A stretch of DNA of 37,959 bases, taken from positions 1-37,959 of the forward strand of contig CAMTFK010000018.1 of assembly GCA_947071285.1 (NCBI GenBank), in the 5' to 3' direction. The notes under the pieces are model-generated. The model ran no database searches. It saw only the letters and a list, made by a program, of their open reading frames with translations, and was not told where the DNA came from. This DNA is from an uncultured Bacteroides sp. GTDB taxonomy: Bacteria; Bacteroidota; Bacteroidia; Bacteroidales; Bacteroidaceae. Below are positions 1 through 7,653 of this stretch, one piece after another (the first letter of the stretch is position 1; every line of letters begins with the position of its first letter). A program made the translations under genes and the position numbers.

Positions 1-524
1 TCATCGGTGTTACCCACCGGCTGGACCGCCCCGTGAGCGGTCTTGTTGTATTTGCCAAGACCAGCAAGGCGTTGTCCCGCCTCAATGAAATGTTCAAAAC
101 CAGTGAGGTGAAGAAGACCTACTGGGCTATCGTAAAGAATGCCCCGAAGGAGCCGGAAGGAGAATTGGTGAACTATCTGGTGCGCAATGAGAAGCAGAAT
201 AAGAGTTATGCTTATGATAAGGAAGTGCCGAAGAGTAAAAAGGCTATCCTGCACTATCGGCTGATAGGTCAGTCGGATAATTACTTTCTGCTGGAAGTGG
301 ACCTGAAGACCGGACGGCATCATCAGATACGATGCCAGTTGGCAAAGATGGGATGTCCTATCAAGGGAGATTTGAAGTATGGCTTTGCCCGTTCCAATCC
401 GGATGGAAGTATTTGCCTGCATGCACGCCATATCAGTTTCGTGCATCCGGTATCTAAGGAAATGATTGATGTGGAGGCGCCTGTGCCGGAGACGAATCTT
501 TGGCAAGGATTCCGGATGATATAA
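1..524 (+). CDS. RluA-family pseudouridine synthase, 5' truncated by window
   Basis: The reading frame is open from base 3 and begins inside the gene, so about 60-70 N-terminal residues lie outside the window. The first visible residues include HRLDRPVSG, the catalytic-Asp motif of RluA-type pseudouridine synthases (usually HRLDxxTSG). Further on, TGRHHQIRCQLAKMG and KGDLKYG match the conserved C-terminal half of the fold. The family isomerises specific uridines in rRNA or tRNA in the cytoplasm; which uridine this member modifies cannot be told. The GTG at 33 is an internal Val of the catalytic motif, not a start. The gene converges on the minus-strand DUF4857 gene, with an inverted repeat between the two stops. 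Confidence 0.9.
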   Translation, partial: IGVTHRLDRPVSGLVVFAKTSKALSRLNEMFKTSEVKKTYWAIVKNAPKEPEGELVNYLVRNEKQNKSYAYDKEVPKSKKAILHYRLIGQSDNYFLLEVDLKTGRHHQIRCQLAKMGCPIKGDLKYGFARSNPDGSICLHARHISFVHPVSKEMIDVEAPVPETNLWQGFRMI

Positions 525-527
525 GAT

Positions 528-612
528 TTTCACCACAGAGAACACAGAGAGCACAGAGTTTAATCAATTAGAAATAAAGCTCCGTGAGACTCTGTGTTAC
601 TCTGTGGTGAAA
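528..612. repeat. CACAGAG-type inverted repeat between convergent genes
   Basis: The arms TTTCACCACAGAG (528-540) and CTCTGTGGTGAAA (600-612) are perfectly complementary over 13 nt. Pairing continues with AACACAGAG (541-549) against CTCTGTGTT (590-598) across a one-base bulge. CACAGAG recurs at 9-nt spacing in the left arm. The element fills the whole gap between the convergent RluA-like and DUF4857 genes, so transcripts from either side would carry the hairpin. A role as bidirectional terminator or RNA stabiliser is inferred. CACAGAG-rich elements of this look occur in many bacterial genomes, as far as I recall. Confidence 0.75.
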
Positions 613-620
613 TCTTTGTA

Positions 621-1652
621 TCAGAACCTCGGTTTCACATATTTATCCTGAGAGGACGTAAAGTGCAATCCCGACATCCCGTTACTCTTTCTCGGAAAGC
701 TGATGGACTTGATAAGTGAGTAATCATTTGCATCCAGTGCATAATATTCGTCCGCGTCGGCTGTTTTCACGCAAACCGTCCAGTCGAACATATTCCCAAA
801 GATAGACAGGGCATCCTCTTCGGGGTTGAAGGAAGGAACTCCGGTCTTGATCACATCATAAGTTTTATTGTTCAGTACATAGAAGTTGTTATCCATATCC
901 GTCAGGAAACCCAGTGTCTTGTGGTCCTTGAATTCTGTGATGAAGAGATACTTCGCATTTAAGCCTTCGGGCAGGGAAATGGCACGCACATACGGGCGTC
1001 CTTTCGTCTGTTTCAGATGGAAAAGTTTTCCCTCATTGTCCAGAATCAGATAACCTTCATCGTACTCTTTGCGGGTGGTAGGATTACCGGCCAACCGGCG
1101 GGCAGGGAATTTAAACCCTTTCTTCACCATAGCTTCTGTGAACAGTTGGCTTTTGTCAGCATCTATCGTATTGGTTTTCATACCGATAAATTCAATTCCT
1201 TTCGGGGTGATACGGAACACATCATCGGGCATAGTCAGATCCACGCGTCCCGACATACTTTCCAGCAAAGGATAAAGTTCTATCTTGGAGGCATTGATAT
1301 CCGAGGCTGCCGAGCGGAAGCTGAAATTCGTAAGCTGCACTTCGCGCGGAGTGACGGCAACACCATTGATGCTGTCCGGGAACCGCTCATCCGCCATAAG
1401 CTGGCGCATGTAGAAGAACGGGAGAATACTGTCCGTCTGCTCCTGCGTATATACATTGCCGGACTGGTCGCGTCGTACTACACCTTTACCATCTTCATTG
1501 CCCATGGAGAGGAAGTCACCGAGGACACAACTGTACATGGAGAAAGGAACTTTAGATGGCTTTGCCGCAAAGAAAGAATAACACCAGGGCAACTGCCAGA
1601 TAATGAGCAATGCAATGGTGATGTATAAGAATATTTGACTAAAACGTTTCAT
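621..1652 (-). CDS. DUF4857-type protein, third gene of ABC transporter operon
   Basis: This 343-aa protein has one N-terminal hydrophobic segment (about residues 7-25), so it is probably anchored in the inner membrane with a large extracytoplasmic domain. I recognise it by overall look as the Bacteroides family DUF4857, which has no known activity. The C-terminal half has recurring hydrophobic/aromatic stretches such as GYLILDNEGKLFHLK and FLTDMDNNFYVLN, suggesting beta-propeller-like blades, but this is a visual impression. It starts 36 bp after the ABC permease stop on the same strand, so the three genes probably form one operon. Its likely role is a partner of that transporter, for example a substrate-binding or accessory subunit; this is inference. 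Confidence 0.65.
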   Translation of the reverse strand: MKRFSQIFLYITIALLIIWQLPWCYSFFAAKPSKVPFSMYSCVLGDFLSMGNEDGKGVVRRDQSGNVYTQEQTDSILPFFYMRQLMADERFPDSINGVAVTPREVQLTNFSFRSAASDINASKIELYPLLESMSGRVDLTMPDDVFRITPKGIEFIGMKTNTIDADKSQLFTEAMVKKGFKFPARRLAGNPTTRKEYDEGYLILDNEGKLFHLKQTKGRPYVRAISLPEGLNAKYLFITEFKDHKTLGFLTDMDNNFYVLNNKTYDVIKTGVPSFNPEEDALSIFGNMFDWTVCVKTADADEYYALDANDYSLIKSISFPRKSNGMSGLHFTSSQDKYVKPRF

Positions 1653-1688
1653 TGTCTTTTTCGTTCTTAAGAGTGAATGTATGACCTG

Positions 1689-2357
1689 TTAATCTTGTTT
1701 GCCTACCTTGAACCGTGCGATGGAAAGCCATGAGAGACTTGCCGTGAGCAGGGTGTAGATTGCCAGCCAGGGCAGGAAAGCATTATAGGCTTCCGGTGCC
1801 GGAGCCAGGAAGAAGATACGCAACAGCAATACGGAGATTATCAGATTGAGGACGCGCCGTTTCCAGGTCGGTTCCAGGCATATCCACGAAATCAGAAGAT
1901 AAGCGGCAATGCCCGCCAGATACCAGGGAAGAGCTGTCAGCAGAATCCGTGAATAAAGTTCCGGAGCCAGGACGCCTTGCATGTAAACCGTCATCAACAG
2001 ATAGTTGGCGGCAAAGCAGGCAAGTAACACTATCAGCCCGTAGAGTAGCATCAGGTTAATCATCCGCAGTTGCGGGTAGGGCAGATGTAATGTCAGTTTC
2101 AGGCATTTATGGTGCATTTCGGGTACGAATTGCACCAGGGCAAGCAGTATCCCGACTAATAGAGGAATAAATTCCAGTAAATCCACGAACACGGTATCCC
2201 GTGACAGCATAACTTCCCAAACGTGTTCTACGCCTTTCATGCTGGCAACACGGTTGATGCGCAGCATCGAGTATCCGGCAAAACCGAGCGTTACAAGCAG
2301 TGCAAGCAGCAGATACCAGCGGGTTTTAATCCATTCTTTATAAAATATAGCGTTCAT
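1689..2357 (-). CDS. ABC transporter permease-like membrane protein
   Basis: The 222-aa protein is almost entirely hydrophobic, with about six predicted membrane segments (for example around residues 14-32, 60-78, 103-125, 138-160, 168-184 and 197-213). It begins with MNAIFYKEWIKTRWY, the cytoplasmic amphipathic start common in ABC-2-like permeases that pair with a separate ATPase. The start lies 15 bp after the stop of the ATPase gene, and the DUF4857 gene follows, so the three are probably co-transcribed and form one complex. The substrate is unknown. No ATPase motif is present, and a role as the membrane subunit is inferred from topology and position. Confidence 0.7.
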   Translation of the reverse strand: MNAIFYKEWIKTRWYLLLALLVTLGFAGYSMLRINRVASMKGVEHVWEVMLSRDTVFVDLLEFIPLLVGILLALVQFVPEMHHKCLKLTLHLPYPQLRMINLMLLYGLIVLLACFAANYLLMTVYMQGVLAPELYSRILLTALPWYLAGIAAYLLISWICLEPTWKRRVLNLIISVLLLRIFFLAPAPEAYNAFLPWLAIYTLLTASLSWLSIARFKVGKQD

Positions 2358-2372
2358 AATAATTATTAGTTA

Positions 2373-3260
2373 TTAGTATTTTCCCGTCAGTCCGATAAAA
2401 GCATCTTCCAGGTTTACAGTCTCGCATTTCAAATCGCTGTAAGGCACTTGCAGGGCTTTGAAACGGTTTTCTACTTCTTGTTGAGGCAGGAACGAGAAGG
2501 TTTCCAGCGTATTTCTGATAAGAGACGGATGGTAGAAATCCTTATCTTCCGGCATCTTGTAACCTTCGGGCAACGTGCAGGTATAGCGGCGTATCGTGTC
2601 TAGCAGTTCCTTTACGGGCTGTTGGATAAGGATGCGTCCGTAATCCATGATGATGCAGTCGTCTACCAGGCGCTCCATGTCCTGAATGATGTGCGAGGTC
2701 AGGAAAACTGTTTTGTTTTCCGAACGGGCGTAGTCACGCAGATAGTCCACAAAGAGGCGGCGGTAGCCGGGGTCCAGGCCGAGAGAGAAATCGTCCAGCA
2801 CCAGCAGTTCCGGATTTTGCGCCAGGATAAGTCCCAGTGCCACCTGCGAACGCTGTCCGCACGACATACGCGAGATGCGTTGTCCGGGAGCTACTTTCAG
2901 TTTGTCCATCAGGTCGTAGTAGGCTTCCTTACGCCACTGTCCCGGATAGAAAGCAGAATAAAACTTCTCAATCTCCCGGATAGTCATGAACTGATATTGC
3001 ACGTGTCCTTCGATGAGCAGGCCGATATTACGGCGCGTCGAAGGGTGCATGGTCTGAATGTCCTGTCCGAAGATGGAACATTGGCCGGAGCGGGGTTTCA
3101 GGTAACCGCTCAGTATATTGATCGTTGTGGTTTTTCCTGTACCGTTTTTCCCCAACAGTCCCAGAATACGCCCTTTGGGTACGCTGAAACTGAGGTTCTC
3201 GTAAATCAACCGTTTGCCATAATAGTGCGTCAGGTTGTTGCATTCAATGATATTCTCCAT
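2373..3260 (-). CDS. ABC transporter ATP-binding protein (unusual Walker B)
   Basis: This 295-aa protein is the nucleotide-binding subunit. Walker A is GKNGTGKTT (residues 37-45). The signature motif reads MSCGQRSQ instead of LSGGQ. Walker B is LLVLDDFSLGLD with Asp156-Asp157, so the usual catalytic Glu after the Walker B Asp is replaced by Asp. The switch His is present in LTSHIIQD. About 90 C-terminal residues follow the ATPase core. It heads the operon ATPase-permease-DUF4857. The altered signature and Walker B suggest slow or regulatory ATP hydrolysis, or simply a trait of this subfamily. The cargo cannot be deduced. Upstream lies the 22-bp repeat array, and no clear TAnnTTTG promoter was found directly before the start. 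Confidence 0.85.
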   Translation of the reverse strand: MENIIECNNLTHYYGKRLIYENLSFSVPKGRILGLLGKNGTGKTTTINILSGYLKPRSGQCSIFGQDIQTMHPSTRRNIGLLIEGHVQYQFMTIREIEKFYSAFYPGQWRKEAYYDLMDKLKVAPGQRISRMSCGQRSQVALGLILAQNPELLVLDDFSLGLDPGYRRLFVDYLRDYARSENKTVFLTSHIIQDMERLVDDCIIMDYGRILIQQPVKELLDTIRRYTCTLPEGYKMPEDKDFYHPSLIRNTLETFSFLPQQEVENRFKALQVPYSDLKCETVNLEDAFIGLTGKY

Positions 3261-3315
3261 TGATTTCTTTGGTTTTGATTAATGTCCGGCAGGAAGGGGA
3301 TGAAGGGCGTTGGCC

Positions 3316-3469
3316 GTTCCTATGTGGGGGTACTCCCGTTCCCATTATAGGAAACTCTCGTTCCCATTAAGGGAAACTATCGTTCCCATTAAGGGAAACT
3401 ATCGTTCCCATTAGGAGAAACTGTCGTTCCTATTAAAGGAAACTGCCGTTCCTTACTGGGGGAACTGCA
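3316..3469. repeat. Tandem array A: seven 22-bp palindromic units
   Basis: GTTCC begins at 3316, 3338, 3360, 3382, 3404, 3426 and 3448, an exact 22-bp period over seven units. The central units share the core GTTCCCATTAAGGGAAAC, an interrupted dyad (GTTCCC / GGGAAAC), followed by a 4-nt linker such as TATC or TGTC. The outer units are degenerate, while the two central units (3360 and 3382) are identical. The array sits between the PepSY gene stop (3545) and the ABC ATPase start (3260), all on the minus strand. There are no unique spacers and no cas genes, so it is not CRISPR. Confidence 0.95.
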
Positions 3470-3544
3470 ATACACACAGTACTAATGATTTATATCACTT
3501 CTCCTGTGGCTTTATCCCATCCTTGTGCCGAAGCTGCATTTAAC

Positions 3545-4117
3545 TTATAGAAAAAGGAAAAGTAGCGGAATGAGGATACCAGCTGCAAGTTCTATACCTC
3601 CGCGTCCCCACAAGCCTTTCGGTCCTTTCAGCATCACCATTCCCGTGACGGTAATAATGATGAGTCCTACGGCAAACACATCTGCGAAGTGAGTCCACCA
3701 TCTTCCGGGATTGTAATGCAGCTTGGTCAGGGCGCTTATCAACGGACGGCGTGTCAGCTTCTCGTAAACGGCTTGCTTGGTCTGTAGATTGACCATCAGG
3801 TTGGAACCGCCTTTCAGGAATACCTTCATCTGGTTTTCCTTCGGGAAGTAATGTTTGGTATAGTTCTTTTCTTCACCGAGTGGTGCCAGCAGTTTCAGGA
3901 CATCATCCTTTTTCATTCCGGCCTGCGGGGGCATCACTTCGGTAATGGTATATTCCTGTCGCTCTACCGAGTAATTGGGATTGATCGTATTCCGGTGGTT
4001 CATCACAATTCCGGAGATGGCATATATCAATACCATCCCCGAGAAGAAGAATGAGAGGTCCCGGTGGATTGTCCGGCTCCATTTTCGAAATACGGTTCCT
4101 GCTTTACTGAATTTCAT
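3545..4117 (-). CDS. PepSY-associated TM protein (XusC-like)
   Basis: This 190-aa inner-membrane protein has a first membrane segment at about residues 21-39 flanked by His18 and His41 (IHRDLSFF, VMNHRN). A periplasmic stretch of roughly 100 residues follows, then a second segment preceded by LHYNPGRWWTHFADVF, and a third at the C-terminus. This layout is that of PepSY-associated transmembrane proteins, which often accompany siderophore or heme receptors and include ferric reductase-like members. The His residues at the membrane edges could bind heme or metal; this is inference. Its start overlaps the upstream lipoprotein gene by 14 nt, so it is translationally linked to it. XusC of B. thetaiotaomicron is, as I recall, a comparable PepSY-type protein. 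Confidence 0.75.
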   Translation of the reverse strand: MKFSKAGTVFRKWSRTIHRDLSFFFSGMVLIYAISGIVMNHRNTINPNYSVERQEYTITEVMPPQAGMKKDDVLKLLAPLGEEKNYTKHYFPKENQMKVFLKGGSNLMVNLQTKQAVYEKLTRRPLISALTKLHYNPGRWWTHFADVFAVGLIIITVTGMVMLKGPKGLWGRGGIELAAGILIPLLFLFL

Positions 4118-4688
4118 AGTTGGCGGCTTCCATATAATAGAATGACAGATAGGGTTTTCCTGATTCAGCCTGACGCTTGGCTATTTTGGCGCGGAAGTCG
4201 GCGATGCGTGCTTCGGGCGTATTGGCTGTTTCGCCGCGTGCTTTCTTCTCGGTGCTGCATCCGGCTTCGCCTTCACCGTGCTTTTCGGCAGCGGCAGCCT
4301 TCAGACGTGATTCCCATTGTTGCAGATAAGCTTCGTCCACACGTTGTTCCTTCAGGGTTCCGGTGACGCGGACGATGCTGTTGACGCATTTCGTATCAAA
4401 TGAACCCAGCTTGGCGGCTTCTACGCGGATGGTCTGCGTGTCGTCGCTGCCCATCAGGAAGATTTTGGTGGCGCCGTGCTTGCAGGCATGTGTACATACA
4501 CCTTCGATGGTGACTTCCTGGTCGGTCAGTGACTCGGCATTAGCCAGAAGGTCGTCTATTTCCATTGCACCGGAGGTCTGTTCGGTACTTGCGGTTTCTT
4601 CGGTGCTCTTCGGCTTGTTGCTGCAAGAAGTTCCGATAAAGAATAATGCCATGATGGCGGCTGCGATTGATAATGTTTTAGTACTCAT
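4104..4688 (-). CDS. Lipoprotein with OB-fold-like domain and Cys/His motif
   Basis: The 194-aa product has a lipoprotein signal ending FIGTSC, with the lipidated Cys at residue 22. An acidic/Thr-rich linker follows. Residues about 45-115 (DLLANAESLTDQEVTIEG, then VCTHACKHGATKIFLMG, then IVRVTGTLKEQ) look like an OB-fold module similar to DUF4920 or tRNA_anti-like domains. The C-terminal third is charged and probably helical, with another Cys in EGEAGCSTEKK. The CTHACKHG motif could hold a metal or form a disulfide in the periplasm. No acidic export signal follows the lipidated Cys, so it probably faces the periplasm. It lies between the DUF6850 barrel gene and the PepSY gene, overlapping the latter, so a part in the same uptake pathway is likely but unproven. 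Confidence 0.65.
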   Translation of the reverse strand: MSTKTLSIAAAIMALFFIGTSCSNKPKSTEETASTEQTSGAMEIDDLLANAESLTDQEVTIEGVCTHACKHGATKIFLMGSDDTQTIRVEAAKLGSFDTKCVNSIVRVTGTLKEQRVDEAYLQQWESRLKAAAAEKHGEGEAGCSTEKKARGETANTPEARIADFRAKIAKRQAESGKPYLSFYYMEAANYEIQ

Positions 4689-4762
4689 TGTTGTTTTTGG
4701 TTTTATTGTTAGTTATACTTTTGTTAATTACGTAATTCTCTATAGATGGCGGGGTGGCTTCT

Positions 4763-6304
4763 TTAGAAAGTAACTCCCAGAGATACTTCTATCCGGTCTG
4801 TTCCGCCACATTTGTTGTATTCCTGATGCAGCCAGTTGGCCGAGAGGAACACGGCATATCGGTCGCTGAGGATGTAGTCTCCACGCAACTTGAGGGCAAT
4901 GGAGGCGTGGTCGTCACCCAGATAATCGATGTTCGAGAGTAAAGTGCTGCCTACTGATTCCTTACTGTTCAGTCCCGTCAGGGAATATTCGGACTTTACA
5001 TTGGAGGTATATCCTCCGGCAACGCTTGCCGATAACAGCATCTTCGATACTTTCCAGAGGGATTGCGCTTCCAGTCCGCCGCTTGCAGAGGCTATTTCAA
5101 CGTTGCGTCCGTTTCCTTTATATTCGGGTTTCGTCTGCCAGTAGCCGGCGGTGGGGAGCAACGTCCATGCCCAACGGCGGTTTTCGTTGAGGCGCTGTCC
5201 TATCCTGCCTTTCAGCCCGGCTTTCAGTGTAGTGTTCTTGAACTGGTCCACACTGCTGATTTGGGGATAAATGCTGCCGGACGGTTCGCCGAAAATGTTT
5301 TCAACACCCGTACGCTGTTGCAATGCGGCAAGCAGGTGCACCCCATATTCCCATTCACGGTTGCGGCGCGTCCATGCGGTTTCCAGTGAAACGTCCACGT
5401 TCTTTATCTCATTGATGGGAGTATAATTGGTGCTGGACAACTCTTTGGTCAAATGAAAGTAGTCGGCTCGCAATGAAGCGGAAAAGCCATTATTCTCGCC
5501 GTCGTTACTCACCGGAAGCAAATCGATGCTGCCGCCTATGCCCTCGCCTGTGTAGCGGGTACTGGTCTGCGTTCCTGCAAAGCGCACATAGTCCATACCC
5601 AGTCCCAGCATCTGATAGACGGATGTGGAACCTTTGTCGGCAAGGAATGTGATTTCGCTTTTCTGATTGTATTTGCGGGCTTGCACTGCAAGACCTAAAT
5701 TGTATTTCCCGCTCAGGTTGCGTGAAAGTGCAAGGCTTGCCTGTAAATCGGAAATGATGTTACGCGGACGCGGGTCTTTGTCGCGGTAGGCAATCACCGC
5801 GCGATAACCCAGTTCGGCACCGGCAGTCCATTTGCCAAAGCGGTAGGCATACCCTCCGGAGAATTTGTACTCTTCTTCTTTCATGAAGCCGCCGATGGAG
5901 TCACCCACTACATAAGGGTAGAGGAGCGAGTAGTCGGAATTTTCGTTCCAAACCACATCTTCCCTGCGTCCGTTGCGGTAGGAGGCTTGCCCGAAGAGCC
6001 GGTTGCGCGGATTCAGTACGACGAAAGAGTTTACTTCTGCACTGAAATCTTTTCTCCCGTTTCCTTCCTGTGCCAATGCGGCGTCACCGCGTTGCTCATA
6101 CAGTCCCTTCACGCTGACGCTCGTCAGGCTGAAAGGACGCTGTTCGAAACGGATGGCGGCATTCTGCCACACTTGGTTGCGGAATACAGCCGTCCGACTG
6201 TATTCCGACACTAGTTTTTGTTCGACAGTAAGCGTATCTGCTGCGGTCAGTCGTAGGGGCAACAGGACTATTGCGGTCAATATGATAAGGAAACGTTGTC
6301 TCAT
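4763..6304 (-). CDS. Outer-membrane beta-barrel protein (DUF6850-like)
   Basis: The 513-aa protein has a cleavable signal peptide (about residues 1-21, ending LTAAD) and then alternating amphipathic strands through to a terminal Phe (SLGVTF), the usual end of an outer-membrane barrel. No plug domain or TonB box is seen, so it is not a TonB-dependent receptor. I recognise it as the Bacteroidetes family DUF6850, which usually sits next to DUF4876 and a TonB-dependent receptor, as here. It starts 14 bp after the DUF4876 stop, so it belongs to the same operon. Its role may be a second pore or an export/release channel for the ligand handled by the receptor; this is inference. Confidence 0.7.
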   Translation of the reverse strand: MRQRFLIILTAIVLLPLRLTAADTLTVEQKLVSEYSRTAVFRNQVWQNAAIRFEQRPFSLTSVSVKGLYEQRGDAALAQEGNGRKDFSAEVNSFVVLNPRNRLFGQASYRNGRREDVVWNENSDYSLLYPYVVGDSIGGFMKEEEYKFSGGYAYRFGKWTAGAELGYRAVIAYRDKDPRPRNIISDLQASLALSRNLSGKYNLGLAVQARKYNQKSEITFLADKGSTSVYQMLGLGMDYVRFAGTQTSTRYTGEGIGGSIDLLPVSNDGENNGFSASLRADYFHLTKELSSTNYTPINEIKNVDVSLETAWTRRNREWEYGVHLLAALQQRTGVENIFGEPSGSIYPQISSVDQFKNTTLKAGLKGRIGQRLNENRRWAWTLLPTAGYWQTKPEYKGNGRNVEIASASGGLEAQSLWKVSKMLLSASVAGGYTSNVKSEYSLTGLNSKESVGSTLLSNIDYLGDDHASIALKLRGDYILSDRYAVFLSANWLHQEYNKCGGTDRIEVSLGVTF

Positions 6305-6318
6305 GCTTAATCTTTTGA

Positions 6319-7632
6319 TTATTGGGCCGGTAAGAGGGTGCCGCGTACCGAAGGTTCAAAGTCTACGCTTGAGTTATTGGTATCTTGCAATACCTTACGT
6401 CCGTCTTCGGTGGTGTAGGCTGTTCTGCGGACAACTGCCTTGCCGTAGTTCTCGGCAATCGTGCTGTTCACGCCTATGTAAGTATATCCCATATCCAATG
6501 CCATGCTTGTCACGTTCCACACATATTTATTCTTTGGACTCATGTTGACAGCGTCGATAATCCAGCTATTGGGGAATTTGTATTCCGTGAATACTTTGGA
6601 TTGATTTCCGGTTGTCAGCGTATAAGTATAGTCGTAGGTGTAATCTTTCAGGTATGTTTCAGAAGTCATTCCTGCCGGCAGGCGTCCGATGGCGTATGAT
6701 CTGTTGCCTTGCTTGGCCAATACCCAAACGGTTTTAGTGTAATTGTACATCATATCCAGGTTGGGAACGTCCGGATTGTCTACATCCGGATTGGAAGTGC
6801 TGGTAGACTGGGTGTACCATTCAAAGTCAGCCTTGCTCAGGTCGGCCGAACCGGGGTTGGCTTCTTTGTGATTTATTGCATTATCACAGATGGTGATGCT
6901 TTCTCCCGGCAACACCGGATAGTCTGTACCGTTTCCGGGAATCATGGCTATCACCTGCACGGTCATACCTTCCTCCATGATGTTCGGAGTGTAATCGTTC
7001 TTTGTAACAGTCAGGAATTTAGATTCAAGTAATACCAGTCCGTCAGCATACAGCGTTTCGGAAGAGTTGTTGTGGATGCGGATGTATTGGTCACCGTTAT
7101 ACTGCTTGTTTGTTTCCGCATTCAGGGTTCCGGCAGCAAAAACTTCTGCAATCACGAAATCACCTTTTTCGTCCTTGTTCAGCACATAGATGGGCAGGTC
7201 CAGTGATACGGTTCCACCCTTCACTTCGATGTTCTGTTTGGCACCTTGAACGTCTACATCAGCGGTCTTGGTTACTTCTATCACTTCTTCTTCTCCATCT
7301 TCATTCTCCACAGTCTGGGCTTCAGTATAACTATAAGTTGCAGAACCTATAAAAGTTACGTTGTACAGACCGTCGGTCAGTGTGGCCAATATGCTTTTAG
7401 CTGCTGCACGAGTCTGGGCAGAGGTATAATCAATCTTGGTTTCAAGTCCGGTGCTGATGTCGGTAAACGTGTATGTTCCCGTCTTGACGGTCAGGTCGTC
7501 TCCGATACTGTTGATGACATTTAATTCCATGTTTACTTGAGTCGTTGCAACATCGTCGTCGCTACAAGAGGTCATTGCAAAGCCCCCTGCCAGCAGGAGT
7601 GCCCATGCGAAATACTTTACTTTCTTCATCAT
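6319..7632 (-). CDS. Surface-exposed lipoprotein, DUF4876-like
   Basis: The 437-aa product has a lipoprotein signal (AGGFAMTSC, Cys23) followed at once by SDDD. That acidic tract matches the Bacteroides lipoprotein export signal for surface display. Residues about 30-130 form an Ig/carboxypeptidase-regulatory-like region. Residues about 150-435 contain EVFAAGTLNAETNKQY, YIRIHNNSSETLYADG and GESITICDNAINH, resembling a lamin-tail-like beta domain; I take it for DUF4876. It follows the TonB-dependent receptor by 21 bp and precedes the DUF6850 barrel, so it probably acts at the cell surface as the capture partner of the receptor, in the position XusB holds in XusABC. Unlike XusB (as I recall, DUF4374) this is a different family. 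The start could also be the second Met. Confidence 0.7.
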   Translation of the reverse strand: MMKKVKYFAWALLLAGGFAMTSCSDDDVATTQVNMELNVINSIGDDLTVKTGTYTFTDISTGLETKIDYTSAQTRAAAKSILATLTDGLYNVTFIGSATYSYTEAQTVENEDGEEEVIEVTKTADVDVQGAKQNIEVKGGTVSLDLPIYVLNKDEKGDFVIAEVFAAGTLNAETNKQYNGDQYIRIHNNSSETLYADGLVLLESKFLTVTKNDYTPNIMEEGMTVQVIAMIPGNGTDYPVLPGESITICDNAINHKEANPGSADLSKADFEWYTQSTSTSNPDVDNPDVPNLDMMYNYTKTVWVLAKQGNRSYAIGRLPAGMTSETYLKDYTYDYTYTLTTGNQSKVFTEYKFPNSWIIDAVNMSPKNKYVWNVTSMALDMGYTYIGVNSTIAENYGKAVVRRTAYTTEDGRKVLQDTNNSSVDFEPSVRGTLLPAQ

Positions 7633-7653
7633 AATCTATTGTTTTTATATTTA

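Noticed and set aside
3316..3469. CRISPR array
   Set aside because: The repeats abut with no unique spacers, each unit is its own dyad, and no cas genes are in the window. The same applies to arrays B and C.
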